DNA of 64,000 bases, taken from Paraburkholderia ferrariae NBRC 106233 (GTDB lineage: Bacteria > Pseudomonadota > Gammaproteobacteria > Burkholderiales > Burkholderiaceae). Of the stretch, positions 18,271 through 26,911 are shown one piece after another. The position numbers and the translations under genes were made by a program. Every line of letters starts with the position of its first letter. Position 1 is the first letter of the stretch. The notes under the pieces are model-generated. The model made no database searches and was not told the DNA's origin. It was given only the letters and a program-made list of their open reading frames with translations. The stretch covers positions 186,001-250,000 of the forward strand of contig NZ_BAYB01000004.1 of NCBI RefSeq assembly GCF_000685035.1, given 5' to 3'.

Positions 18271-19119
18271 CTAACCGAAACATTTTGTGACCTCAAAGGG
18301 TTTGCCGTCACGTAGCATGTAGAAGGCGGCACGCGCGAGTTTGTGCGCGAGCGCCTTCATCGCCACGACAGGCATGCGCCGGGCTCTTTTGCGCTCATAG
18401 AAGCGTTTGGCCTGCGGACAGCTGCGCATTGCGATGGCGGCAGCCTCGATGAAAGCCCACGAGAGATACTTGTTGCCGTTCTTTGCGTTGCCTTCACCCT
18501 TCTTCTTGCCGTTCGAGATCCGCTTGCTCTCGACGCACCGGCAGTAGGAGCTGAAGTGGCCAACACTGGCAAAGCGGGAAATTGTGCCCGTTTCCAGCAT
18601 GATGGTAGTCGCAAGGGTGTCACCGATGCCTGGCGCGGTCTTGAGGATCGCGAACTCGGGCCGCAGTTTGACCGTGCGATGTAGAACGGTTTCGATTGCG
18701 TGGATCTGGGCCTGCAGCGTGCGCAGGACCGTGAGGTTCGCCATCAACGCACACTCGGTATGCGGCGGCAAACAAAGTGCGCTTACGGCGGTCCTATCGA
18801 GGTGGCGAACCTGTTGTGCGTTGAGTCGCAGGTTCAACTGCCGGGCCAGGATGTTCTCGATGCTGAGCCTGTTGAGCGTGCTTTGCTGCACGAGCTGCAT
18901 GCGCTTGCGGGCGAGATCACGCAAGCCTCGCTCCTCTGGTGGGTAGATGTATCCTTCTGGCAATAGTCCAAGGCGGAAGATATGCGCGAGAAACACGGCG
19001 TCGCGTTCGTCGCCCGCATACTTCAGGCCCTCGTACTGTTTGATGGCAGAGGTATTTGCGAGATGCACGGCAAAGCCGGCGGCCATCAGGCCATCGACGA
19101 GCCAGTACCAGTTATAGGT
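18271..19119 (-). pseudogene. IS110-family transposase, C-terminal part (interrupted)
   Basis: The minus-strand frame continues from codons TYNWYWLVDGLMAAGF to the stop at 18271. It contains KYAGDERDAVFLAHIF, the RuvC-like catalytic end of the DEDD domain, and the C-terminal transposase_20 region (FAILKTAPGIGDTLATTIML, SYCRCVESKRISNGKKKG). The N-terminal 57 codons lie at 22681-22845, beyond the inserted RIT element. Joining the two halves gives a normal-length transposase with no other lesion, so the insertion alone inactivated it. Confidence 0.9.
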
Positions 19120-19120
19120 C

Positions 19121-19140
19121 CTATAGAAATATTTCTATAG
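19121..19140. repeat. 20-bp perfect palindrome at left end of the RIT element
   Basis: CTATAGAAATATTTCTATAG is its own reverse complement. It lies between the target-site copy ATAGGT and the 34-bp terminal repeat, only on this side of the element. It may be a recombinase binding or crossover site. Confidence 0.9.
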
Positions 19141-19144
19141 CACG

Positions 19145-19178
19145 TATTATGGACGCCCCGGGATTATGCATGGTTTGT
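19145..19178 (+). repeat. Left terminal inverted repeat of the RIT element (34 bp)
   Basis: Begins TATTATGGACGCCCCGGG and ends CATGGTTTGT. It is the reverse complement of 22644-22677 except for one base (G versus A at the seventh position). Confidence 0.95.
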
Positions 19179-19309
19179 TATTAAGCGGATTGGATTGCGC
19201 GGCGTAAGTGCCAATGTGAACTGCAGTGCAAACCACGCCGCGCGACCCATCCGGATGCGCGAGCCTCACAGCCTTCGCGGACCGCACGGGCTCTTTTGGA
19301 CGTGCATAA

Positions 19310-20317
19310 TCACAGCCCATCGAGAAACTGCAGCAGGCGGTCGGTCGGCCGGTAGCGGCGCTGCTTGCTCTGGGGCGCCTGGAGTGCACTCAGGGCTCTT
19401 TCCTTCATGGCCAGGTCTGCTTCTATGTACATGTGCGTAGTCGCTGGATTCTCGTGACCCAGCCACAGCGCGATGACTGTCAGGTCAACGCCAGCCTGGA
19501 GCAGATGCATGGCAGTCGCGTGCCGAACCAGGTGGGGTGAGATGCGTCGGGCATTGAACCCTGAGCAACGAGTTGCCGCTGCCTGGTACGCGAGGTTAAG
19601 TCGGTCGGTAACTCCGGTGCGCGTCATCGGTCCGCCGGAGCGATTTGGAAAGAGCCGCTGTTCAGGTGAGGCACCAATCTGCCGCAGCCAGAGCCGGATC
19701 TGGCTGGCGGTGCTGCGCCAAAGCGGGACCGCACGTTCCTTGCGACCCTTGCCGTGAAGACGTACCGAAGGGCTTCTATCCAGTTCGACGTCGCCCACGC
19801 GTATGCCGATGAGTTCGGACACCCGGGCGCCGGTGTTATAGAGGGTTGCCAACATTACGCGATCGCGCTGGCCGCACCACGTGTTGGGGTCGGGTGCATC
19901 GAGCAATGCACATATTTCGTCTCGTGAGAGAAAGCGGACTAGCGGGCGTTCGTAGCGTTTCGTTGGGATCGCAAGAACCTGTTGAATCGTGCGAAGCGAC
20001 TCCGGGGCTCGGAACGCTGCGTAGTGCAGAAACGAGCGAATGGCGGCAAGTCGAAGGTTGCGGCTGCGGATGCTGTTGTGGCGCCCCACTTCGAGGTGGT
20101 TAAGGAACTCAAGGATCAGCGGTGCGTCAAGATCGCTGAGTGCCACGCGCTCAGGTGGTCGGTGCAGCCGCTGTTCGACAAATTGGAGAAGCAGCCGCAT
20201 GGTATCGCGGTAAGCTGCCACAGTTCGCGGGCTGGCGTTACGTTGCTGCATCAGGTGCTCCAGAAAGAACTGCTGAATCAACTGCGCAAACGTTGGGGAT
20301 GAATGCAGTTCAGGCAT
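19310..20317 (-). CDS. ritC: Tyrosine recombinase, third gene of RIT (RitC)
   Basis: 335 residues. An N-terminal SAM-like core-binding domain is followed by a catalytic domain with Arg in NTGARVSELIGIRV, HLVRH, the LGHENPATTHMY region, and the nucleophilic Tyr at HMYIEAD. The start at 20317 has GGAGG at good spacing and overlaps the end of ritB by 8 nt, so the two are translationally coupled. All catalytic residues are present, so it is presumably active. Confidence 0.9.
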   Translation of the reverse strand: MPELHSSPTFAQLIQQFFLEHLMQQRNASPRTVAAYRDTMRLLLQFVEQRLHRPPERVALSDLDAPLILEFLNHLEVGRHNSIRSRNLRLAAIRSFLHYAAFRAPESLRTIQQVLAIPTKRYERPLVRFLSRDEICALLDAPDPNTWCGQRDRVMLATLYNTGARVSELIGIRVGDVELDRSPSVRLHGKGRKERAVPLWRSTASQIRLWLRQIGASPEQRLFPNRSGGPMTRTGVTDRLNLAYQAAATRCSGFNARRISPHLVRHATAMHLLQAGVDLTVIALWLGHENPATTHMYIEADLAMKERALSALQAPQSKQRRYRPTDRLLQFLDGL

Positions 20318-21260
20318 GGCGGCCTCCTTGGGTGAAGCGCTCGAAGCGATCGCCAGCAATGGCCATCAGCTCAGGAATTCCCGTCACATACCAGAACGTG
20401 TCGGTGACCTGGGTGTGTCCGACATAGGTGGAGAGCACAAGCATCGAGTTGTCGACATTGATTCCCTCCTGGTACCAGCCGATCAGACGGCGGCAGATAA
20501 AGCTGTGCCTCAGGTCGTGGATGCGTGGGTGCGGGTGACCTCCTCGAGCCCGCCATCCGAGCTGTGCGCGAAGACAGGCGAAGGCGTATTCGATCTGGCG
20601 ATAGTTCATCGGTCTGCCGCTGTCCGACACAAAGAACGCGTCGGTCGTTGACGCGCGTAACCTTTTATCGCGATCACACGCATAGGCACGGAGGGCCTCG
20701 GTGGTGGTCGGATGTAGAGGAACCAGACGCGATTTGCGAAACTTGCTCTGCCGGATCGTGAGTAGACCACGTTCGAGGTCTACGTCCAGGCGCCGAAGAG
20801 CCAACGCCTCCGATATACGCAAACCGGTAGCGGCGAGCAGACCGAAGACGGTTTCACAGGTAACTGGACGCAGGCCACCGGCGGGCGGAAGTTGGCGCGC
20901 AGTAACCAATAACGCCTCGATCTCCTGCTCCGAATAGATATGCGGGGTTAGCCGTCGGTATCCCGGTCCACAAAGTCCGGGCGGAGCAATTTCGGTGGCG
21001 GGATCAAATTGCAGACGATACTTGGCGAATGGGCTCAAGATCTTCAATCGGCCCGCCCTCGTGATGGCGGTGGTGCGGGTCGATGAACTGGCCCAACGTA
21101 AAGCGAGTTCCTCCGTGATCGGACCGCGATGACCGACCTGATCGGCGAAGCGAGCGAAGCACAGCAGCCGCCTCGCGTCACTCTCCAGGGCAAAGCCGAG
21201 TCGCCGCCGGTATTCGAGGTAGTCCTCGACCAGGGAGACCATGGTGGTGGCGGGCTTCAT
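20310..21260 (-). CDS. ritB: Tyrosine recombinase, second gene of RIT (RitB)
   Basis: 316 residues. Arg in AATGLRISEALALR, IHDLRHSF for the His-x-x-Arg box, VGHTQVTDTFWY with the catalytic Tyr. A GGGGAGA precedes ATG 21260, 14 nt after ritA. RIT recombinases are thought to act together in moving the element; the division of labour is not known. Confidence 0.9.
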   Translation of the reverse strand: MKPATTMVSLVEDYLEYRRRLGFALESDARRLLCFARFADQVGHRGPITEELALRWASSSTRTTAITRAGRLKILSPFAKYRLQFDPATEIAPPGLCGPGYRRLTPHIYSEQEIEALLVTARQLPPAGGLRPVTCETVFGLLAATGLRISEALALRRLDVDLERGLLTIRQSKFRKSRLVPLHPTTTEALRAYACDRDKRLRASTTDAFFVSDSGRPMNYRQIEYAFACLRAQLGWRARGGHPHPRIHDLRHSFICRRLIGWYQEGINVDNSMLVLSTYVGHTQVTDTFWYVTGIPELMAIAGDRFERFTQGGRHA

Positions 21261-21274
21261 GTGAGTCTCCCCGG

Positions 21275-22516
21275 CTAGGGCAAGGCGACGGCGGTGAGCC
21301 TGGGCAGATCGACTTTGACATAGATGGTCGTCGTATTGACGCTGCGGTGGCGCAACAGATCGGCGATATCTTTGAGACTTGCCCCTCCTCTAAGCAACCT
21401 TGATGCAGCGGAATGGCGTAGCACATGGGTCCCGGTCCACCGGTGAGCCAGGCCACATCGAGCGTAGGCGCAGCGTACGGCGTTACGCACCAGGCTCGGT
21501 CCCACTGGCTCATCGCGCGGAGCGCGGTGCCGCACGAACAGGGCGCGGCTATCTGTCCTGGGGCGGCCGAAACGCAGGTAGTCCACGATCGCACGTCCCG
21601 TCTGCGCAGGCAACGGCAGGAGTGTTGTGCGCTTTGCCTTCGCTTTGGCAATCCGCAGCGTGCCTTCTCGCCAGTCCAGGTCATCGAGCTGGATAGACGC
21701 CACCTCGCTCGCCCGCAAGCCCAGGTCTACCAGACAGCGGGCCATCGCGTAGTCGCGTCGGCCGGTTGGACACGTACGATCGAAGGCATTCACGAAGCCC
21801 TTGAGTTCGGAATCGGTAAGGGAATCCGGTAACGCCGCGAGGCGCCAGTGGGCGACTCTGGGGACTGCGGCAGTCAGGGCTTCAGTAGGTTGCCCTTGCA
21901 AACGCCGGAAACGCAAATAGCTACGCAGACAGTCGCCAATAATTCCGGCCGTTCGGGGCTGACAGCCTGTGGCACGATCAATGACGAATCGACATATGTC
22001 ATCTGGTTTAAGACATTCAAGCGCAATCGGTCCCCAGCCAAACTGGGCAAGCAGGAAATCACGGACGTAGTGCAGGCGGTAGAGACGCGTTGCCGGAGCC
22101 AGCCCGCGTACATCCTTGAGATACGTGTCAAAGCGCCGAAGCTCTTCACTTACAACCTCAGAAATCAGCATCGATTTCGGCGGAAGGATTCCCTCCGAGC
22201 GCAGCATGCGAAGCAGATGACGGAGCGCGCGGCGAAGGTTTGCGGGGGTGCGAGGACTTGGCTTGCAGCAATGGCACACGGGAAGGTGCACCGTAAGAAA
22301 GCGATGCAGCACCGGCTCATCGATGCGATCGAGATCAATGTGCTGCGCAGTCAACCACCGTCCGAAGTGGGACGCGCATTGCAGATAGTTCTCGATAGTA
22401 ATACTTGCGTATCCGCGATGCCTCAAGTATCTGGCATAAGCTCCGACAACTGGTTCGAGTACGCCGTTCCGTGCGCGATTGCGTGCGACGACTTCAGAAA
22501 CGTCTTGCGTGATCAT
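21275..22516 (-). CDS. ritA: Tyrosine recombinase, first gene of RIT (RitA)
   Basis: 413 residues from ATG 22516 (GAGGAG upstream), longest of the trio. It has an extended N-terminal DNA-binding part with a Cys/His cluster (VCHCCKPSPRT), then Arg in DLGLRASEVASIQL, HVLRHSAASRLL, LLRHRSVNTTTIY with the catalytic Tyr. The ORF can be read from 22549, but the downstream ATG is better placed. Confidence 0.9.
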   Translation of the reverse strand: MITQDVSEVVARNRARNGVLEPVVGAYARYLRHRGYASITIENYLQCASHFGRWLTAQHIDLDRIDEPVLHRFLTVHLPVCHCCKPSPRTPANLRRALRHLLRMLRSEGILPPKSMLISEVVSEELRRFDTYLKDVRGLAPATRLYRLHYVRDFLLAQFGWGPIALECLKPDDICRFVIDRATGCQPRTAGIIGDCLRSYLRFRRLQGQPTEALTAAVPRVAHWRLAALPDSLTDSELKGFVNAFDRTCPTGRRDYAMARCLVDLGLRASEVASIQLDDLDWREGTLRIAKAKAKRTTLLPLPAQTGRAIVDYLRFGRPRTDSRALFVRHRAPRDEPVGPSLVRNAVRCAYARCGLAHRWTGTHVLRHSAASRLLRGGASLKDIADLLRHRSVNTTTIYVKVDLPRLTAVALP

Positions 22517-22643
22517 GGTTGCTCTCCTCAGAGATGGCGGTGAAGCCATCTGAGAAGAGCACGATCCGTTATGCCAAGTCTATCGTTGCTGAGGCGCTAC
22601 CCGGAGTCCCAAAAATTCGGGCGATCGCACCTGGGAACGACAG

Positions 22644-22677
22644 ACAAACCATGCATAATCCCGGGGCGTTCATAATA
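22644..22677 (-). repeat. Right terminal inverted repeat of the RIT element (34 bp)
   Basis: The minus strand reads TATTATGAACGCCCCGGG and on to CATGGTTTGT, matching the left repeat with one mismatch. Its outer three bases overlap the ATAGGT flank. Confidence 0.95.
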
Positions 22678-22680
22678 GGT

Positions 22681-22845
22681 TGATTCCACCACGACCCCTT
22701 GCAGGTCCTCGTGGAATGGCGCGAGGACCGCGATGATTGATGACAGGTCGTTAGCCAGTCGCTTGCAGTAAAGCACCCGGTCCTGATCGTCGATCACGGC
22801 GACTACGGCGTTGTTCGAGTGCAGATCGATGCCGCTATACTTCAT
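22681..22845 (-). pseudogene. IS110-family transposase, N-terminal part (interrupted)
   Basis: Starts MKYSGIDLHSNNAVVAVIDD, the usual IS110 N-terminus with the first catalytic Asp in GIDLHS and Glu in VVVEST. It breaks at codon 57, where the RIT element enters, and continues at 19119 on the same strand. ATG 22845 has a GGAGG upstream (AGGAGGCTGAA). Confidence 0.9.
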
Positions 22846-23391
22846 TTCAGCCTCCTGAACGGGTCGGTTGAGCTTGGCATCTCAACTGTAGACCCTGGCC
22901 GCCCCTTCTTTGGGCGGCCAGGAGGCCTTTCAATGATTATCACTTGCCAGCTCGGCGTCGGGTCATGCGACGACAACCACAGCGGGTATCTCACGACCAT
23001 CTCGTCGTATTCGGAGTGGCACCTGGATACGGAGCCAGCTGATTTTGCATCTGTTGATGAAGATTGCTGGGCCCCGCAGCGGGAAACAGGCCGAGCCGTA
23101 TACGGCAACCGATATTAACTGGCCGACGACCGGGCAGCATTTAATGCGCCCGTGGCACGTGGGTCACCCATGGTCCGAAGACAGCTTCGGACAACGCGTT
23201 GACGCGCGCTGCGACTGATACTGGCCAACTCCAACGATGTTTCAAGCGACACGTTTCGTTACATACAAACACGCCGTAAATTTGCCCGCTCGATACAGTG
23301 GAATCGAGACGAACGAGGTCGAAAGATGCGTAGGAAGTTGGTTGACGAATGCGATGCCGCCGCTCGCCGTTCGCCTGGGCAGCAAGGAAAA
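22846..23391. other. IS110 upstream end and intergenic stretch
   Basis: Contains an 11-bp perfect hairpin at 22894-22922 close to the transposase start, then no recognisable gene up to the receiver at 23392. The outer end of the IS110 element must lie here, but it lacks a visible terminal repeat. Confidence 0.4.
22894..22922. other. 11-bp perfect hairpin upstream of the IS110 transposase
   Basis: CCTGGCCGCCC (22894-22904), loop CTTCTTT, GGGCGGCCAGG (22912-22922). There is no T-tract on either side, so it is not a normal terminator. Its place in the non-coding end next to the transposase start suggests a structural element of the IS, possibly part of a guide-type RNA as described for IS110 elements. 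Confidence 0.55.
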
Positions 23392-24105
23392 ATGAAAACT
23401 ATCCTCCTTGTGGACGACGAAGCCGGCGTCGTGAACGCCTGGAGACGCATCCTGCGATTGGAAGGCTGCCGAGTCGTGACCGCCAGCAACGGTTATGCTG
23501 GGTTTGTCATCGCCAGGGAGGAAAGGCCCGACCTCATCATCACAGACCGGTCGGTGCCAATAATGGATGGCGTTGAGTTTTGCCGGCAACTTAAGCTGGA
23601 GAGCGAGCTTGTCCGGATTCCTCTCATTCTCACTAGCGCTGCCCCCCTGAAGCACGACGATACAGAACTGTGTGATGAGTTTTGGCAGAAACCCGTGGCC
23701 ATCGAGACCGTACGGGCATCGCTAGTGCGTTTTTTTGAGCTCTTCTGCCTGACGAATCGAGGATGCGCAGCCTGGATGTCTGAACGCTCGCTCCAGTGGG
23801 CACACCGGGCAGTTCTTTGGCTGGAGTACTCGAAAAGGAGCAGACGGCCGCAAAAGATAAATTTGAAATTCGAAGACGGGTTTCATCCCGAAGTAACAGA
23901 TGCAATCATCCAGAACATTCGGGTATGCCATCTCGGAGAGACCACCGAAATTGCATCGAAGCTGTCATGGCTCGCGAGCGACGATACTGCCTTTGCGACC
24001 GGTACAGACTTCTCGCCCATCAGTGGACTGCCCATCCGTTCAGCGAGCATTACGTTCACCGAAAGAATTGTTGTGCAGGATAGAGAGCATTCATGCAGAA
24101 CCTAA
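23392..24105 (+). CDS. Receiver-domain protein running into an SDR dehydrogenase remnant
   Basis: ATG 23392 (AAGGA upstream) opens a receiver domain: ILLVDDEAG, phospho-Asp in LIITDRSVPIMDG, ILTSAAP, FWQKPVAI. After about residue 120 the frame stays open, crosses unrelated sequence, and from about 23884 to 24034 matches the C-terminal end of short-chain dehydrogenases of the PhaB/acetoacetyl-CoA reductase type (HLGETTEIASKLSWLASDD, FATGTDFS). The SDR part lacks its Rossmann fold and active site, so it is a remnant. The 237-residue chain is probably an accidental fusion, not a designed two-domain protein. Confidence 0.65.
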   Translation: MKTILLVDDEAGVVNAWRRILRLEGCRVVTASNGYAGFVIAREERPDLIITDRSVPIMDGVEFCRQLKLESELVRIPLILTSAAPLKHDDTELCDEFWQKPVAIETVRASLVRFFELFCLTNRGCAAWMSERSLQWAHRAVLWLEYSKRSRRPQKINLKFEDGFHPEVTDAIIQNIRVCHLGETTEIASKLSWLASDDTAFATGTDFSPISGLPIRSASITFTERIVVQDREHSCRT

Positions 24106-24651
24106 TGATAGGCTAACACGCTGGCGGAAACAAGGCGGGCAACTGTGATGTCCACGCGACAGTGACTTTGCGGCGCCAGCCGCAGTGGTGACGACGACAG
24201 TATGGCAGAAGCCACGACCTCGCGGAAGGCCGTAACTCTTAAGTGCATCGCGGGTGCTGCAAGGGAAGCGCACCCAGCGCGGTATGGGTGCTGGTTGGCT
24301 TGAGGAGGGCCGAAGTGTGCCGAGTCGTGAACACCGGAAGCGCTGCTCAAAGCCGGTGCCTTTATCACATGGCTTGCCCGCCCGCGTTCGCGGCATTCAC
24401 CGGGCCCATCGTTCGTCTTCCCGCGCTGATGCCCACTATCGCACGCGATGCATGCAGCGCCGTGCCGGTGGCCGTGAACACCGATACGGCACGGTCGTCG
24501 TTGACCTCAGTCCAAGGCATCCGTCGCCGCGACTTCTGCCGACGTTCCAGCTTTTGCGGGTACTTACGCAACCGTTTGTGTCCATGGTAAGGAGCTCTTA
24601 AGGCACAACGTGTCAGCCTCGTGATGAAGGAACGTAACGATGGAGGCTGAC
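24106..24651. other. Intergenic stretch, nothing recognised
   Basis: 546 nt. Overlapping frames exist on both strands but none has a signal, motif or SD that I would trust. Confidence 0.3.
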
Positions 24652-24954
24652 ATGCGGAAATTTTTTGGAATCGGGTTGGTGTGTGGGTTACTGATTGCAA
24701 GTGACGGTGCTCATGCATTCAGCGGACAGCAGTTCGAGAAAGATGTGAAGGTCAGCATTTCGCAGGCGCGCTCTATCGCGCTCAAGGCACATCCCGGCAA
24801 AATCGTCGACGAGGAGCTGGAAAAAGAAGCGGGCGGCAGCGGATTGCGATATTCCTTCGTTATCCGCAACGGACAAGTGAAGCGGGAAGTCGGAGTTGAC
24901 GCTCAGGATGGTGCCGTTTTGGAAAACTCAGTGGAGGGTTCCAATCCGGACTAA
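24652..24954 (+). CDS. Exported PepSY-domain protein
   Basis: 100 residues: signal peptide about 1-23 (ending GAHA), then one PepSY domain (ISQARSIALKAHPGKIVDEEL, YSFVIRNGQVKREVGVDAQDG). Family members are periplasmic and often linked to metal reductases or protease inhibition. The start at 24652 follows GGAGG at 5 nt. It is not obviously in an operon. Confidence 0.85.
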   Translation: MRKFFGIGLVCGLLIASDGAHAFSGQQFEKDVKVSISQARSIALKAHPGKIVDEELEKEAGGSGLRYSFVIRNGQVKREVGVDAQDGAVLENSVEGSNPD

Positions 24955-25172
24955 TACCGCGTCGCTGGAAGTCAAAGCTGATGGCTACGCTGGGTCTGGT
25001 TTGGTCGCGGAAAGTCGGCACTGTTCGCCCACGGACTGATATCCGAGGCGATACACACAACCCGGCCGAAAAATCGTCGGGAAGCGCTACACGTGCTTAC
25101 AAACTTCGCTATATCCACCGTTTTATCGACTCCGGCGTTTTCGCTGACACACGTCGACGAGGCGAGCGTGAT

Positions 25173-25802
25173 ATGGGCAACAACCTGACTTCCAGCACAC
25201 CGCAACGCGGTCGTATCCACCCTCTGGTTGCCGGTGCAGCTATGGCAGTCATCCCGGCCAGTGCGACCGCTATCGCGGCGATGACCGGCATTCTTCCCAC
25301 GTCCAGGCAACGGTCGCGCCTTCGACGCTTGCTGTGCCGTTCGCCGGGCAAATCGCCTGAATGCGGTCGCAGTACCGCAAGCAGACATCCAGCAACGCGT
25401 CACGCGGTAGGAAGCGCCCGTACAGCCCCATATCCATCATCACCTTAGCGTCCCGGTTGAGCAGGCTCCGAGGGATGCGAACAACAAAACTTATCAGCAC
25501 GGGCGGCAACGCGCACCAAGGCCAGCCGCGCTGACCCGAATGCTGGCGAAGTTGTCACTGGCGGGCGGTTGGGAAGTCAGGTCGGCGGAGGGCGCGGCCG
25601 TGTTCTGGCCACAATTGCGGGAGCGGTTGGAGGTGGATTTGCGGGCAACGGCATCGAGCATGTGGTGCGCAAGGATACGAGCTACCAGGTGAAGGTCGGG
25701 ATGCAGCGCGGCAGCCACCGGAATTTCAAACACCCGGCCCAGCCGGCTGTACAGGTCGGTGAGCACGTCCACGGCTCGGGCGACTCCCTGACTGCGTCGT
25801 AA
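25173..25802 (+). pseudogene. Glycine-zipper 2TM (SlyB-like) protein gene, degraded
   Basis: The start MGNNLTSSTPQRGRIHPLVA, with AAMTGILPTS, matches the N-terminal membrane anchor of Burkholderia glycine-zipper proteins. The C-terminal part appears 300 nt later: GSQVGGGRGRVLATIAGAVG, GGFAGNGIE, then YQVKVGMQRGSHRNF. In between the frame is broken by stops at about 25446 and by sequence that does not belong to the family. Intact relatives have the two parts joined by a short Cys-containing linker. Confidence 0.7.
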
Positions 25803-25954
25803 TCATGCCCGGAACCCGCAGTACTTCGGAGCGGGTTACTGCCGGTTACAGAACTGACATTTCAGGCTCACCTGCTTGCGCGCGTCACGCCTAGAATCCG
25901 CATCGTTCGCCATTGTCTGGCGCCCGCCAGAAACGGACAGAGCAGGAGAATCCA

Positions 25955-26242
25955 ATGAAACGCGCGACCCTTTTTCTGACAGTGGGCCTTTGCGCTGCGT
26001 GCGCATCCAGCGCGGCTCTCGCACACGCGGACATCGGCGTGTTTCTGGGTATGCCCGGTCCCGTTTATGTCGCACCACCACCAGTCGCGTATGAGGCGCC
26101 GCCGCCCGTGGTCTATGCGCCGGCCCCGGTTTACGGCTATGGATATCGCTATCAAGAGGACTACGGTGATGAGCGCCGGTGGCATGACCACGGTCGCCAT
26201 CGTGGATGGGAGCATCATCACCATGACGACGATGATGACTGA
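25955..26242 (+). CDS. Small exported Pro/Tyr/His-rich protein
   Basis: 95 residues with AGGAGAATCCA before ATG 25955. The signal peptide ends near ALAHA. The mature part has PPP(V)-Y repeats (VYVAPPPVAYEAPPPVVYAP), a Tyr/Gly stretch, and a C-terminal His4-Asp5 tail. Such PXPV-type envelope proteins are frequent in Burkholderiales. The acidic/His end could bind metal ions. Function unknown. Confidence 0.75.
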   Translation: MKRATLFLTVGLCAACASSAALAHADIGVFLGMPGPVYVAPPPVAYEAPPPVVYAPAPVYGYGYRYQEDYGDERRWHDHGRHRGWEHHHHDDDDD

Positions 26243-26587
26243 TTCAACGTTAGCTGCGCGCCGATAGTGTCTGAGGGCGACAAGGGGATTCGACGCTCCC
26301 TTCTTCGACACAGGTCTTCTTTCGCCATCTCGAAAGCGTGTCCGGAAAAAACAAACTGCGAAGCCGGGACGATGAAACGGCGAGTGCAGGAGCTTTATCC
26401 CGTAAGTGAGCTGTCCGCGGACGGCCAGGAGCGATAAACGAACTCAAACGAAGCGACGTTCAGTATCGCTGTCGCCGCATCGGTTGTGCGAGTTCCAAAC
26501 ACATCCATTTATGGAATGGATGGCTAGGCGCGGCTCGCCGTTGAATCTGCACGCGCTGGAAATAACCATCAGACTAGCCGGCCTACA
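26243..26587. other. Intergenic stretch
   Basis: 345 nt between convergent genes. I see no clear terminator or gene. Confidence 0.3.
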
Positions 26588-26911
26588 TCAGTGGTGTTCG
26601 AATACTGGGCGCGCAGTGGTAGACGCGGAAGTGCGTTGGCCCGACTGTCCCGCACCACTTGTGACTCCGCCCACGCCTTGCATGGCGGCCTGCCTTGAAG
26701 AATTTCCTGCCATGACGCGTGCTTCAGCAGCCTGAATGTCGGAAGGATAGGTAGAGCTGTCGCGTTTTGCCGGATAGTAGCCGGCATTCTCCAACTGCAC
26801 GAGTTCGGCGCGCATCTGTGCCCGGGTGACTGGTGCATTCGATTGCTGAGCGAAACAGGACAGTGGTGTCGCTAGCACGGCACCTATAACGATGGCTTGA
26901 AGTGATTGCAT
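26588..26911 (-). CDS. DUF4148 exported protein
   Basis: 107 residues. The signal peptide ends CFAQ, then VTRAQMRAELVQLENAGYYP and TYPSDIQAAEARVMAG, the hallmark of DUF4148. The Ser/Gly/Thr tail is low-complexity. ATG 26911 is preferred because GAAGG lies 9 nt upstream. Small periplasmic proteins of this family are very common in Burkholderia; role unknown. A second member is at 51528. Confidence 0.85.
   Translation of the reverse strand: MQSLQAIVIGAVLATPLSCFAQQSNAPVTRAQMRAELVQLENAGYYPAKRDSSTYPSDIQAAEARVMAGNSSRQAAMQGVGGVTSGAGQSGQRTSASTTARPVFEHH

Larger units (their letters stand above)
19120..22674 (-). mobile_element. RIT element (three tyrosine recombinases) inserted in an IS110 transposase
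   Basis: A 3.55-kb insertion with three same-strand, tightly packed tyrosine recombinase genes (A-B-C), the layout of 'recombinase in trio' elements. It is bounded by ATAGGT on both sides (19114-19119 and 22675-22680), consistent with a 6-bp target duplication or crossover core. Its 34-bp inverted ends differ at one position, and a 20-bp palindrome lies outside the left repeat. The split host gene joins cleanly across it. No cargo genes were seen. Confidence 0.9.

Noticed and set aside
17956..18315. Frame with a KFGIPRQ segment resembling TrmO-type methyltransferases
   Set aside because: Only seven residues match; the surrounding sequence does not fit and the frame runs into the transposase end.
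22894..22922. Hairpin as a transcription terminator
   Set aside because: No run of T after the stem on either strand.
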